Positions 21,913-33,046 of a stretch of 64,000 bases of DNA are shown here, piece by piece; position 1 is the stretch's first letter; each line of letters opens with the position of its first letter. The notes beneath the pieces were generated by a model that saw nothing but the letters and a program-made list of their open reading frames with translations, had not been told where the DNA came from and did no database searches. The DNA comes from Rhynchopus sp. YZ270_cl-10. Its lineage: Eukaryota; Euglenozoa; Diplonemea; Diplonemida; Diplonemidae. A program made the position numbers and the translations under genes. The stretch spans positions 124,001 through 188,000 of the forward strand of contig OZ037925.1 of the NCBI GenBank assembly GCA_964035575.1, given 5' to 3'.

Positions 21913-22574
21913 GTTTCTTGGCTTTTTGTGTCACAATCTGTTTTGGGGGTGGTGTGGTGAGTGGGGTACAAAACCAACACAGGCGGGACACCTGTTGTGT
22001 CCAGACTTCCTGATGACACTCTGAGTGACTTTCTGAGAAGAAATGAATGTGAACAAAACACTTTTACTTTTATTTTTCAAAAAATATAAATTAAAAACAG
22101 AGGAAAACGAAAAAGAAAACAAACAAAGAGTCGCTTCGTCACCTCACAATGGTGGGTTTTTGGGTTGTGGGTGCGCACATTGAGCTGGGAGGGTTGGCAA
22201 GGTGGTTCCCCCAAGCCCACACAACAAAAAACACGCACAAAAAAATGTGTTCTTCTCTCTGCTGTGCACACTCCAACACTTTTTCTTGGGGAGGGAGAAC
22301 GTTGTCTGGGAATGAAATACACTCACAAAGCAAAACAAAGGCACGCACGAAGGGAAATAAAAAAGTGAAGTTGTCAATGACAAACGGGCCCAGGACGAGA
22401 GCAAGCGAAGATTCGAAAGGTGACCGAAGCATTTGAGGAAGGGAGAACACATAGGGAAATAACACCGTTGTTTAAAAATTTTATTTTGTGCGCTCAAATC
22501 CGGAAAACAAAAAAAGGTGAAAAAAATTGTGTTAAACTGAAGTACGGTTGTGGTTAAAAGACCCCCCTTTTTTT
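21913..22574. other. Intergenic spacer
   Basis: A/T-rich and A-rich spacer between two minus-strand genes. No RNA gene, repeat copy or supported open frame was recognised. Confidence 0.5.
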
Positions 22575-23609
22575 CTAGCCCCTCTCTGCATGCTGTAGGA
22601 GCGCCTCTTTCGTCCATCTCTTGTCCCCTACCATGACGTGCCCCCCTTCTTCCAACTCCCCTGCAAGCAGACGGTAGCTCTTTGCTACCCATGGTGCTAG
22701 CTTTATGCTTCGCGTATAGAGATCCGCTTTGGTCACCCTTTCACAGCTGCGGAGGACGACCGAACCGCCTGTTGGGAGGGTGGCAGCAAGGCCATGCAAA
22801 GCTGGAATTGTCTCTGCACAGTCGAGACCACGGACGAGAAGTTCTGTTTGCGTCATCTCACTGCCGTCTTTGAAAACCACCACCTCCCCAGCCTCCAACG
22901 TCCCTAGGAGAAGCGAATACAATGAACCCAACGTTGGCTGGATTGTCACCCGGTGTCGTAACAGATCCCCTTTCGTCCACACACTTCCGTCCTCCAGGGT
23001 GACGTCGGCGCCTTCCGCGACGGCGCCCCACATCTCCCGGAAGGCATCGATACAATCCATATCAACGCTGCAGGCACGAATCAACACTTCCCTGCGTCTG
23101 AGTGTTTCCCCACCTATGCACACCTCATCGTCACCGTAGAGCCCACGCCACAGCCACATAAGAGGGTCTCCTGCAGAGGGGTGGTCTTCTATCGTTGCGA
23201 GAATCGCGTCGGTGAGTGTGAGCGTGGTGCGGTGCTTCGCGAGGGTCTGATGTGCAAGCGCAACGACGTTGTTCGGGTCAAGCTCAAGCGCGTCGCGGAG
23301 CAGTGCCTGATAATGTGCGGTATGGCAGTCTGTATAGTAACACCGTTTCATAAGGTGTGCTGCTGCAGATCGATCCCGTGTTGGAGCGGTTGTGATGAGG
23401 GTGAGAATGTCTCCAGACTGTACAGAGGAGGAGGAGAGTGGGGTTTCTGCGTCCAATTTAACGCCGTGGTGGAGCAGCTGGGCAACGGCGGGCAGCGTAT
23501 GTAACAAGGAGCGCGAGGCAGTCTCGGCAAGCCCCCCTGCCGTTTCCGCAAGATTGTCGACAACAACCACCACCTCTGAGCCCGACTCATGACAGACAGT
23601 TACCTCCAT
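22575..23609 (-). CDS. Ubiquitin-like module joined to TPR-like repeats
   Basis: 344 residues from the ATG at 23609 (MEVTVCHESGSEVVVVV). Residues 1-75 resemble a ubiquitin-like fold and end in SSVQSGDILTLITT, parallel to LSAGDTIVLEKT of the neighbouring LRR proteins. Residues about 85-125 look like a TPR pair (HYQALLRDALELDPNNVVAL). From about residue 150, four to five units of about 38 residues repeat the pattern L...L..GE.V...DGS..T..ELL.R (for example EVVVFKDGSEMTQTELLVRG, HVMVGDKRWTKEALLQH). I do not recognise this repeat family. No signal peptide or membrane segment. Shared N-terminal module and position next to the LRR genes suggest one adaptor-like family with exchangeable repeat domains; that is inference. 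Confidence 0.78.
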   Translation of the reverse strand: MEVTVCHESGSEVVVVVDNLAETAGGLAETASRSLLHTLPAVAQLLHHGVKLDAETPLSSSSVQSGDILTLITTAPTRDRSAAAHLMKRCYYTDCHTAHYQALLRDALELDPNNVVALAHQTLAKHRTTLTLTDAILATIEDHPSAGDPLMWLWRGLYGDDEVCIGGETLRRREVLIRACSVDMDCIDAFREMWGAVAEGADVTLEDGSVWTKGDLLRHRVTIQPTLGSLYSLLLGTLEAGEVVVFKDGSEMTQTELLVRGLDCAETIPALHGLAATLPTGGSVVLRSCERVTKADLYTRSIKLAPWVAKSYRLLAGELEEGGHVMVGDKRWTKEALLQHAERG

Positions 23610-24120
23610 GTTAACACAACACTCTATCGTCTGAGAAGGGGGGTATGTGGATATGGGAAGTTTACTACAGTTTGGGCATGAACCCGTTATATTGGATCCA
23701 TATACGTTCAGTTCACAGAATTGAAAGTATTTTGACCCAACCCATATTGGGTGTCATGGAATGAAATGGGCGTAATTCATGTAATGGGGTGCAATGCGGT
23801 GAAATGGGATGAAAAGTATGTGAAAAGTGGGTGTGTCAGTGTGGTACCCCCAGGACACATTATATTGGTTACAATTTGAGTGGTAGAGGGACCACCAGAT
23901 TGACCCGAGTTTGGCGGCGTTGGGGGAAAAGGTGCAAATCAGGTGGGGAGGAGGGAGGGAGGGAGGGAGGAGGGGGAGGATGATGGAGACATTTGTTGTA
24001 TCGACATTTTTCTTTATTTTCTGTGTCGACAAATTGGCTACCTTTTTTTCCCCCCCTTCAAAGATCCTGAAATGCTGAAATCCGCTGCTTTTTTAGTCTT
24101 GTTCCCCCAAAAAAAAAACG
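23610..24120. other. Intergenic spacer with G-rich tract
   Basis: Upstream of the 22575 gene. The tract at 23943-23980 contains repeated GGGA units with at least four G-runs, so a G-quadruplex on the plus strand is possible. No gene seen. Confidence 0.5.
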
Positions 24121-24201
24121 ATCAGTCCTATTCGTGGTCATTTACCCCCCCCCCCCCCCCCCCTAGGGGATACGACTCCAGCCATTTTGGCTGGGACCAA
24201 A

Positions 24202-25328
24202 CGCACGGAAAATTCATTTGGCATTATCTGGCCATCTCCAAGGCAACTGCGGGTGAAAAACACCCTCAGAGTGGGTCACAGGGGGCCTGTGGGTCGAAAA
24301 ACGACCCAGAAGCCACCCCAGAATACAAAAAAATGGAAAAAAATAGTGAAAAAACGGCTTTTTTTCACGTTTTGGCCACTTTGGGCAAAATAGCGATTTT
24401 TCGAGAAAAAAATCAAAAACCGGGATATTTTTTGACATCACAAAGCCTCCTTTGGCACAAATATACCCCAAAAGTGGCCTGTGAGTCCATTCCAACCTGT
24501 TTTGGACATATTTGACACTTTTGGAAGTGTTTTTTTGGTGTTTTTAGGTCAAAAAAATGCCCAAGACGTCCCCAAGACATCCCCAAGACACTTTGCACAC
24601 CCCCTGTTACGGTCATATTTTTTTCGTTTTTTTGCCTGAAACCCCCAAAATACCCCTCCCGGACCCCACATAGTCCCGAATATCCATCACACACCCACTC
24701 AGAGTGAGTAGAAGCACCCCAAAAAAAATATTTTTTAAAGCCCTAAAATTGTGCTTCAGTTTCGGCAGCATCCATGTTGAAGTTGAAGGGCTTTAAAAAA
24801 TATTTTTTTTGGGGTGCTTCTACTCACTCTGAGTGGGTGTGTGATGGATATTCGGGACTATGTGGGGTCCGGGAGGGGTATTTTGGGGGTTTCAGGCAAA
24901 AAAACGAAAAAAATATGACCGTAACAGGGGGTGTGCAAAGTGTCTTGGGGATGTCTTGGGGACGTCTTGGGCATTTTTTTGACCTAAAAACACCAAAAAA
25001 ACACTTCCAAAAGTGTCAAATATGTCCAAAACAGGTTGGAATGGACTCACAGGCCACTTTTGGGGTATATTTGTGCCAAAGGAGGCTTTGTTATGTCAAA
25101 AAATATCCCGGTTTTTGATTTTTTTCTCGAAAAATCGCTATTTTGCCCAAAGTGGCCAAAACGTGAAAAAAGCCGTTTTTTCACTATTTTTTTCCATTTT
25201 TTTGTATTCTGGGGTGGCTTCTGGGTCGTTTTTCGACCCACAGGCCCCCTGTGACCCACTCTGAGGGTGTTTTTCACCCGCAGTTGCCTTGGAGATGACC
25301 AGATAATGCCAAATGAATTTTCCGTGCG
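24202..25328. repeat. P1: long palindrome, about 543-bp arms
   Basis: Arms 24202-24744 and 24787-25328 are nearly perfect inverted copies separated by a 42-bp loop (24745-24786), outermost pair CGCACGG/CCGTGCG. The outer half of the arm is about the same sequence as the arm of P2 (31136-32268), the inner half differs. A transcript would form a long double-stranded RNA. Confidence 0.9.
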
Positions 25329-25716
25329 CAAAAAATGGCGCAATCAACGAAAAAACCTTTTTTCCTTTTACTTACCTATCAGAGTTACTATTTTTTTTTG
25401 ACAACACAAAAATGCCCTTGGTGGGTCCATATGACCTCAAAACTGGGCTAAAAGTGCAAATAAAGGCACTTACGAGCAGTTTAGAGCATCTAGAATTTAT
25501 TCCACGGCTATTAGTGTGCACCCTGTACATTTTGTATGGGCATCACCTTAGCAAAAAATCGAAAAATCTCAAAAAAAAAAAAATTTTTTTTCGGGAAAAA
25601 TTTGGCCTCTGGGTTGGGTCTTGGGGCACCGAAAAATGCAAAAAAACGCAAAATTCGGGTGTTTTGACCATCTGGGGTTTCACCAAATACACGTATTTGA
25701 ACAATCCTACACTAAA

Positions 25717-28700
25717 CACGGATGCTGCCAGATCTGGCCAGATTTGGGGGCCAATTTCCCAGATCTGGCTCGTTTTCCAGATGTGGAGATCTTGTTTCCA
25801 GATCTGGCCAGATCTGGCCAGATCTGGGAATCTGGGAAATTTTTTTTTTCAAAAAAAAAAAAAAACCCCCCAGATCTGGCCAGATCTGGCCAGATCTGGA
25901 AATCTGGCCATTTTTTTTTTTTTTCTCAGATTTCTGGCTATTGTCTCCCAGGGAAAGGGACTCTCGAATTTTTTTTTTCGCCCCAAAATAGGGCTAATTT
26001 CGACGATTTGAGGCCGTTAAAAGCAAAATTTGACACTTTTGAGCATCTGTGGGGGTCTAAAACGTGGTTTCGCGCACCCGAAATTTCGTGGTTTTTACCA
26101 AAGACAAGTCGATTTTTGAAAAATCTCGAAAAAAAAATTTTTTTTCCCGGGAAAATTTTGACCCCTGAGTAGGGTTTTTGTGCACCAAAAAGTGCAAAAA
26201 AACGCAAGAGTCGGGTGTTTTGACGATCTGGGGTACCGCCATATGCACTACAGGGGCCCACAATTTCGACTTTTTCTTAGCAATTTCCTTCATAATTTTT
26301 TTTTTCGATTTTTGGCAAAGGCAAATCTCAGGCAAAAAAAATTCACCCCTGATAGTGGGTCCTTGGGTGTCCAAAGATGCCAAAAACACAAAAATTTTGA
26401 TGTTTCGCCCATCTGTGGGCGCCTAAAACGCACTTCTCTGCCCAAAAAATGAATATCGATTTTTCCTTAGCGTTTTTATAGCCGTGCTTTTTGGGTACTT
26501 TTTCGCAAAGGGAAAAAAAAAATATCAACCAAAATAGTGGGTCCTTGGGTGACCAAAAATGCAAAAAAACGCATTTTTTTGGTGTTTTGACCCTTCAGAA
26601 CCACCCAAAACGCACTTTTGTGTACCAAAACACGCATATTTCACATTTCCTTAGCAATGCCTTCACAAGTACAAGGTGATTTTTGACCAAACTAATTTTG
26701 TGCACTTTTTTTGTGGTCACGTAACGCTAAAATCCTCTCCGTGATGCGAGAATTACATGTGCGAATGCGATAATGATTCTCGCATGCGAACGCCCAAAAC
26801 CACGAAGGAGGACGCAAGCAAGGCTTCAGTGCACTTAGGTACAGGATGCGTCGTTTTCAGTTACAAAAAAGGGTACTGTGAAGCGGTTGAGGCACACACA
26901 CACACACAGACCCGTTGCAAAATGCATCTGGGACCCACGCTAGACCCCCCAAAAGCTGTAAAACCATATATTTCCATCTCGCGACCCCAGCGGATGTGGA
27001 CTGAGGTGTTTTTTTTGGGTGTTTAGAAAGGTTTTTGTCCGATTGGAGAATTTTTTCGGTAAGTGTTGCATTTTGTCCCCACTGAGTGTGCACTCAGAAA
27101 ACACTCATCAATAAAACGACCTTTCTGTTCGGTAAAAAATAGTTATTTTCTATCGTAGTAGTGGGTTTGTCGTGCAGTGATGTTCTTTGTACCTGGAGAG
27201 TGGGCCGAGTGCAAGGTATGTTTTTAACCCCCCGGTTTTCTCCCTTTTCGACATGTCCGCTATTTTTTAGCTATTTTTTTTTTTGTCAACAAAAATGTCA
27301 CTTTTACGTTTAAGGGGTACGGGGCGGCTTCTTGTTTGTTTGTTTGTTTTTTTGTTGTAGTCTCTACTTTTACATTCAATTTCTCTTAACAGGTACCCGA
27401 ACCGACGACCCTTCATCGTGACAGCGAAGCAGTGCCGATGGAAGAGCTGGTGCAATTATTTGAAAACCAGGTGGCGATCGTAAAAGTCGGGTTTATATAC
27501 CAACTTTTCCATTAACCCACCCCATAGACCACCCTAATTATTATGAAACTCTTAGTCAGTCACTGCTATAGCCATTTAATCCAGGGAGCATAGCTAGTGC
27601 AAGAAATTCGACTTCGGGATCCGGAAAGTCTGTCCTCTGCTTGCGGAGGACTAGGCACAAGAAAATATTGCGTTCCCCCAGAAAACCAATTTTTGTCAGA
27701 GTAATTTTTGCCCAGGGCATGCTCTTGAAGCATGGCGGCTTGGTGTGAGAAGGGGCAGTGTATTGTTTTGTTCTAGATTTCAACGGTTGTTAGAACGAGT
27801 CAAGTGGATGCTTATCTAAACACTGACTTTAGTACAGACCCGAGAGATCACACATGACTTTGAGGAAAGAACAAAGCAATGCATCTGTACCCGCACGCCA
27901 GGTTGTAGTTACTTCAGAATTTTCTTAAGTTTGCATGAACGAGGAGGGGCGAATCATTCTTCGGGAACCATTAGCTGTATACCATGGAATGATTTTCTCA
28001 AAAACACCACGTGGGGGCTGAATTCAATCCCTTAAGAATTGCGAATTCAGCCTTTGTAGAAGGTACGTCTTACTTGTACTTGTACTTGTATGCCGTGTCC
28101 ACCCTTCTCGACCTTACCGGTTCACATGTACGAATAATATTAGGCAGTGGTAACACCCTTCTCAATTGTGCAAACTTAAGAATTTTCTGCTGGAACTTAC
28201 CAAAATCGATTTTCTTTCACCCCAAACACCCGCAACACCCCACCTGCTACTTCGGTAGCCTGTGTTGTTGGGAGTTGGTTCTCATGTTGATCCCCAGTGT
28301 TTTGCACTGCTTCTTCTGAGCCCAACGCTGTTTGGCCTGTCGACGTAATAAATACGAAGACAGGGCGGCGGTGCCAACAATTTTCCGATGATGTAACGTT
28401 TATCTGATTGATTTATCGTTTGATATACCTTGTGTGTCCTACTTCGTAACTTGCACACACGAGCAACGTATATTGAACGGTACTTCAAGCGATACTTCGT
28501 TATGTCATTGGGGTACCTGGAAAAAAAAATTTTCCCAGACGTCCCAGATCTCCCAGATTTGGCCAGATCTGGCCAGATCTGGCCAGATCTGGGACGTCTG
28601 GGAAAATTTTTTTTTCAAAAAAAAAAAAAAAATTTTCCAGATCTGGCCAGATCTGGGCGGCCCAGATCTGGAGATCTGGCCAGATCTGGCAGCATCCGTG
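25717..28700. mobile_element. T1: inverted-repeat transposon copy 1, 6-bp target duplication
   Basis: Begins CACGGATGCTGCCAGATCTG and ends with its inverted copy (27-bp ends), flanked by ACTAAA at 25711-25716 and 28701-28706. Subterminal regions carry repeated palindrome CCAGATCTGG, possible transposase-binding sites. The interior has degenerate repeats of about 110-200 bp (25990-26650), a CA tract and a possible spliced short reading frame near 27181-27520. No transposase recognised, so probably non-autonomous. Second copy at 49737-52431. Confidence 0.9.
27178..27514 (+). pseudogene. Possible remnant coding exons inside T1
   Basis: From ATG at about 27180 the frame MFFVPGEWAECK ends at a donor-like AAG|GTATGT; CTCTTAACAG then precedes VPEPTTLHRDSEAVPMEELV in the same phase, and the frame stops after FIYQLFH. 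The arrangement is conserved in T2. It could be the 5' end of a degenerate transposon gene. No family match is claimed. Confidence 0.3.
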
Positions 28701-28879
28701 ACTAAACAGTGGTTAGACAAGGCGATTTTTGACCAAAGAAAAAATAACTTTTTTGCCCAAAACTGGCCGTGGTAGGTCATAAAATGGCCCAAAAAATCCA
28801 AAGAAAACCTCAGATTGGGCAAATGTTGAAAAAAATTTTCAAGTCAAAATTTCAGCCAAAATACGGTCATACCCCGTGT

Positions 28880-30420
28880 ACTGTAGTAGCTAATTTTTAC
28901 GATTTGAGGCCATAAAAGCAAAATTTGGCACTTTTGAGCCTCTGTAGGGGTCTAAAATGTCTAAAATGTGGTTTTGCGTACTCGATTTTTTAGACGAATT
29001 TTTTTTTCTGTACTGGACACTGGGCACTGTACCCAGAGAAGGCACCTTGACAGCAGCGAAGGCGCAGGTTACGATGAAGACAAGGTATGTAAATATGTTT
29101 AACTGTCAGGCACTAGTGTAGATTCATTCCTTTAGTGGTTGTCAAGTTGTTGTGTGGTGGTGTTTGTTTTCCCTGATCACCGATCTCACTCTTTTTTGGC
29201 TGGTGCTTGCAGACTACCCCTACTTTGTGTAATCGGAATAAACTTACATATTGCTTGTCATAAGGCAGCCGTTTTTTAACTTCTGCAGGCGTGCTCGTTA
29301 CCTGCTGCACATAATATTCACCTCGCTTCGCTCGGTAAATACTTATACATGGCCCCCTCGCTTCGCTTGTGAACCATTAGTGCAGCAGGAAATCCGCTGT
29401 GGCGTGAAAAAAAGGCTACCTTATTTCACGGCAATGCATAGTTATTACCACTTTCTTCATTAACCTCATCTTTAATACTGGAAAATCGTTTAATTTGTCA
29501 CACTCTAATTAACCGAGTGGTAACAACTCAAAAATCCGAAAGGCTTCACCCACATCAATCTATTCTGGGTTTGTGGACGAAGACCTGGGGGGTGGGAATA
29601 TTTTGTCAGTCACTGCTATTGCCATTTAACCCAGGGAGCATAGCTAGTGCAAGAAATTCGACTTTGGAAACCTTCCGGAAAGTCTGTCCTCTGCTTGCGG
29701 AGGACTAGACACAAGAAAATATTGCGTTCCCCCAGAAAACCAGTGCACATTTCACACTCCTTGTGGGTGGTCTTGTTGCCTTTTTTGTCAACAGTAATTT
29801 TGGCCCAGGCATGCTCTTGAAGCATGACAATTTAGTGTGTATGGGGCAGGGTGTTGTTTTGTTCTGAATTCTCTTTGTTATAACATCTAAGTCAATCGCG
29901 GGTGGTGGTTTGTGTAGCGTGAGGCACTCTTTTTAGCAAACTTCCTGCGGCTGCTAAAGTGTTATTTCTTCGGATTTAACAACGTACAGCGTAACATAGT
30001 GGTTTAGCCTGGTCGACACAACCTTTGATAGATATGGGATAACCAACCCCCTTCGACCCCTTGTGGGTTCACTGAACAAGCCCTCGTGGTAGTTAAACGC
30101 GATTGACATTTACATTCCTAGAGATGAAAGAACAAGACAACACTTCTGTACCCGCGCATCAAAATTGTGGAAAACTTTGCACCCCAAACACCCTCAACAA
30201 CGCCCGCCAAAAGGCGCCCCTTGTTGCTGGGAGTTGGTTCTCATGATACCTGCACAGCGGGCATTCCTCTGAGTCCAACGCATGTTTGGCCTGTCTGCGG
30301 CGTTGTACTTCAGGTGCACGAAGACAGGGTCTGGTGGTAAATTTTGCGTAGTACTGCGACGTGGTACTGCGTGGGTCTGGGAACCTGGGTACCTGGGTAC
30401 AGGAAATTTGTTGTGGAAGA
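28880..30420. mobile_element. T3: diverged relative of T1
   Basis: Blocks collinear with T1: 28880-29000 with T1 26000-26100, 29608-29870 with 27560-27790, 30174-30340 with 28208-28370 (shared word CCCAACGC/TCCAACGC then TGTTTGGCCTGTC). Its right side reads ACCTGGGTACCTGGGTAC where T1 has CCAGATCTGG, pointing to a sister element with different subterminal repeats. The ends were not resolved. Two AGCGAAGCGAGG-like words lie at 29320-29370 on the minus strand. Confidence 0.6.
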
Positions 30421-30795
30421 CATCAACCACCATGCATTGAGGAGGGTAAGACAGTGTTCGCAGTTTCTACCTGATAGCATTACAACATTTAACTTCTCCA
30501 CGGGGGTCTTGGGCCGTTCACTCGGTTCTACCTTGACTACCGGAAGATATTCTTGAGGCCTTTTTGGTCACTAGAATATCCGGTCTTCCCGAACGGAGGC
30601 ACACTTTGTGTGTTACTACGACCTGGCAATTTCCAGCAGTAGGTTAAGTAATCTTTCTTGTAAATTGTTGGATCATTATCTCCTCAGTGCATGAATGCCC
30701 CACGTGACTGGACACTTTTGTGTTTGTCATGTGGAGCTGTGGTTGCTCTTTCACGACTTTTTTCTTGTTCCTGGGTACCTGTTCCTGGACCTGGA

Positions 30796-31046
30796 CCTGG
30801 GTACCTGGGTACCTGGGTACCTGGGTACCTGGGTACCTGGGTACCTGGGTACCTGGGTACCTGGGTACCTGGGTACCTGGGTACCTGGTCACCTGGGCGC
30901 CTGGGTACTTACCTGGGTAAATGTGACCAGGTACCTGGTCATCTGACCAGGTACACCTGGTCATGACCAGGTGTACCTGGTCAGATCTGACCAGGTGTAC
31001 CTGGTCATAAATCTGACCAGGTATTACCTGGTCAGACCTCTGACCA
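30796..31046. repeat. CTGGGTAC tandem repeat and CCAGGTACCTGG-type palindromes
   Basis: About 12 copies of the 8-mer CTGGGTAC (30796-30898) followed by overlapping palindromes such as GACCAGGTACCTGGTC and GACCAGGTGTACCTGGTC. Half-sites CCAG/CTGG equal those of the CCAGATCTGG repeats of T1 with a different centre. Confidence 0.85.
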
Positions 31047-31096
31047 GCGCACGGTGCTGGAGTCGTACCCCCTACCCCCCCCCCCCCCCCCCCCCC

Positions 31097-32296
31097 TAGG
31101 GGGTCCGACTCCTAATAGACTTGTGTATAAAATTTCGTACAAAAAACTCATTATTAAACTTCTGGTCATTTCCAAGGCAACTGCGGGTGAAAAACACCCT
31201 CAGAGTGGGTCACAGGGGGCCTGTGGGCCGAAAAACGACCCAGAAGTCACCCCAGAATACAAAAAAATGGAAAAAAATAGTGAAAAAACGGCTTTTTTCA
31301 GGTTTTGGCCATATTGGGCAAAATAGCGATTTTTCAAGAAAAACCCAAAAAAACGGTTATTTTTTGACATCACAAAGCCTCCTTTGGCACAAATATACCC
31401 CAAAAGTGGCCCGTGAGTCCATTCCAACCTGTTTTGGACATATTTGACACTTTTGGAAGTGTTTTTTTGGTGTTTTTACGTCAAAAAAAATACCCTGGCA
31501 ATACCCTGACCGCGCTCCGGCAGCATTCCAGCATGCTGTTTGACCCATATAGGGGTCAAGAAATGGCCAAAAACCCCTGAAAAAGGACCCTGGGAGCCCA
31601 GATAGTTCCAAATTTCCACCACATCCCCACCCAAACACCGCAAAAACACGACAGAAAATCGTCTTAAAAAACACACTTTTTTCAAAAAGGTCGTCAGACA
31701 GGCTCCATAATGACCTTTTTGAAAAAAGTGTGTTTTTTAAGACGATTTTCTGTCGTGTTTTTGCGGTGTTTGGGTGGGGATGTGGTGGAAATTTGGAACT
31801 ATCTGGGCTCCCAGGGTCCTTTTTCGGGGGTTTTTGGCCATTTCTTGACCCCTATATGGGTCAAACAGCATGCTGGAATGCTGCCGGAGCGCGGTCAGGG
31901 TATTGCCAGGGTATTTTTTTTGACGTAAAAACACCAAAAAAACACTTCCAAAAGTGTCAAATATGTCCAAAACAGGTTGGAATGGACTCACGGGCCACTT
32001 TTGGGGTATATTTGTGCCAAAGGAGGCTTTGTGATGTCAAAAAATAACCGCTTTTTTGGGTTTTTCTTGAAAAATCGCTATTTTGCCCAATATGGCCAAA
32101 ACGTGAAAAAAGCCGTTTTTTCACTATTTTTTTCCATTTTTTTGTATTCTGGGGTGACTTCTGGGTCGTTTTTCGGCCCACAGGCCCCCTGTGACCCACT
32201 CTGAGGGTGTTTTTCACCCGCAGTTGCCTTGGAAATGACCAGAAGTTTAATAATGAGTTTTTTGTACGGTAATTTTACTCACAGTCGGACCCCCTA
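31097..32296. mobile_element. E2: foldback element with TAGGGGGTCCGACT ends
   Basis: TAGGGGGTCCGACT at the left is perfectly inverted at the right end; C-runs of 22 and 21 flank the element. Nearly all of its 1.2 kb is the palindrome P2. Confidence 0.82.
31136..32268. repeat. P2: long palindrome, 557-bp arms
   Basis: Arms 31136-31692 and 31712-32268 are almost perfect inverted copies with a 19-bp loop. The outer arm halves are close to P1 and to 32760-33040 in E3, so these belong to one foldback family. Confidence 0.9.
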
Positions 32297-32539
32297 CCCC
32301 CCCCCCCCCCCCCCCCCTAGGGGATATCAAAGGGGTGTCACATTTGACGTTTTTCAAATTAGTGAAAACCGCCTATCAGAAAGTGTCAAAACCGCCTCCA
32401 ACCACCCCACACCCCCCAGAAAACCTGTTCTTGCCCCGAAACTACCCATAGGGGGGTCTTCTGGGCCGTAAAATGCAATTCTAAAAAAGTGGTCACACTT
32501 CTGTACCTGGGCACCCCCACAGAACTCCCTTCAGAATAC

Positions 32540-32705
32540 GAGAAAATAAAGTTCGACAACGCCACGGTCGGAGAGGGTTGGAAAGCAGGCTGAGGCACAC
32601 GCGACGCTTGTGCTGGTGTTCTTCGGGGGAGAACTGTGCAGAAAGCGCCGGGGCGGCATCCTGCATGGCTGCACAGAGGTTGAAGAGAAGGGCGGGTCTA
32701 GGGGT
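32540..32705 (-). pseudogene. Coding-like fragment inside E3
   Basis: GC-rich island in AT-rich DNA. The minus strand is open and reads naturally as protein (LLFNLCAAMQDAAPALSAQ, then SPEEHQHKRRV); just beyond, another frame looks more natural (PSPTVALSNFIFSYSEGSS), with an acceptor-like CAG between. It may be a captured exon pair. Source gene unknown. Confidence 0.35.
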
Positions 32706-33046
32706 GCGACTCCACTGTTTATAGGTGGGAACCATTGTCGTAATAACCTCTTACGGCATTTTTGGCCATTTCCAGGCCACCTCCGGTCGGAAAACCCCCC
32801 AGAAATGGGTCAGAAACACCCTGCGACCCGAAAATTCATGATAAGAGCGACTCAGAATATGATAAAATGCAAAAAAGTAGTGAAAAAGTGGCTTTTTGAC
32901 GGTTTTGGCCATGTTGGGTAAAATGGCCATTTTTGGTGAAAAAAATCAAAAAAACAGCAAAATTTCGACATCATGACAGCTGCTTGGGCACAAAACTGCC
33001 CCAAAAATGTCCTGTGAGTGTATTCCGACCTGTTTTGGACACTTTA

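Larger units (their letters stand above)
24164..31074. mobile_element. E1: element with TAGGGG inverted ends between C-runs
   Basis: Left end TAGGGGATACGACTCCAGC; right end is its inverted copy with one mismatch (18 of 19). C-runs of 19 and 22 flank it. The interior contains palindrome P1, transposon T1, a relative of T1, and GGTACC-type repeats, so much of its 6.9 kb is secondary insertion. Confidence 0.72.

Noticed and set aside
24145-24163. Poly-C runs as sequencing or assembly artefacts
   Set aside because: They recur at exact element borders with fixed neighbouring bases (TAGGGG or TTTA), and change strand consistently. Exact lengths may still be inaccurate.
28011-28319. 102-codon plus-strand frame inside T1, also in T2
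   Set aside because: Contains a TACTTG simple repeat and no recognisable domain; conservation between T1 and T2 follows from their overall near identity.
30796-30898. CTGGGTAC array as a telomere or minisatellite
   Set aside because: Short, internal and flanked by related palindromes; better explained as subterminal repeats of a T1 relative.
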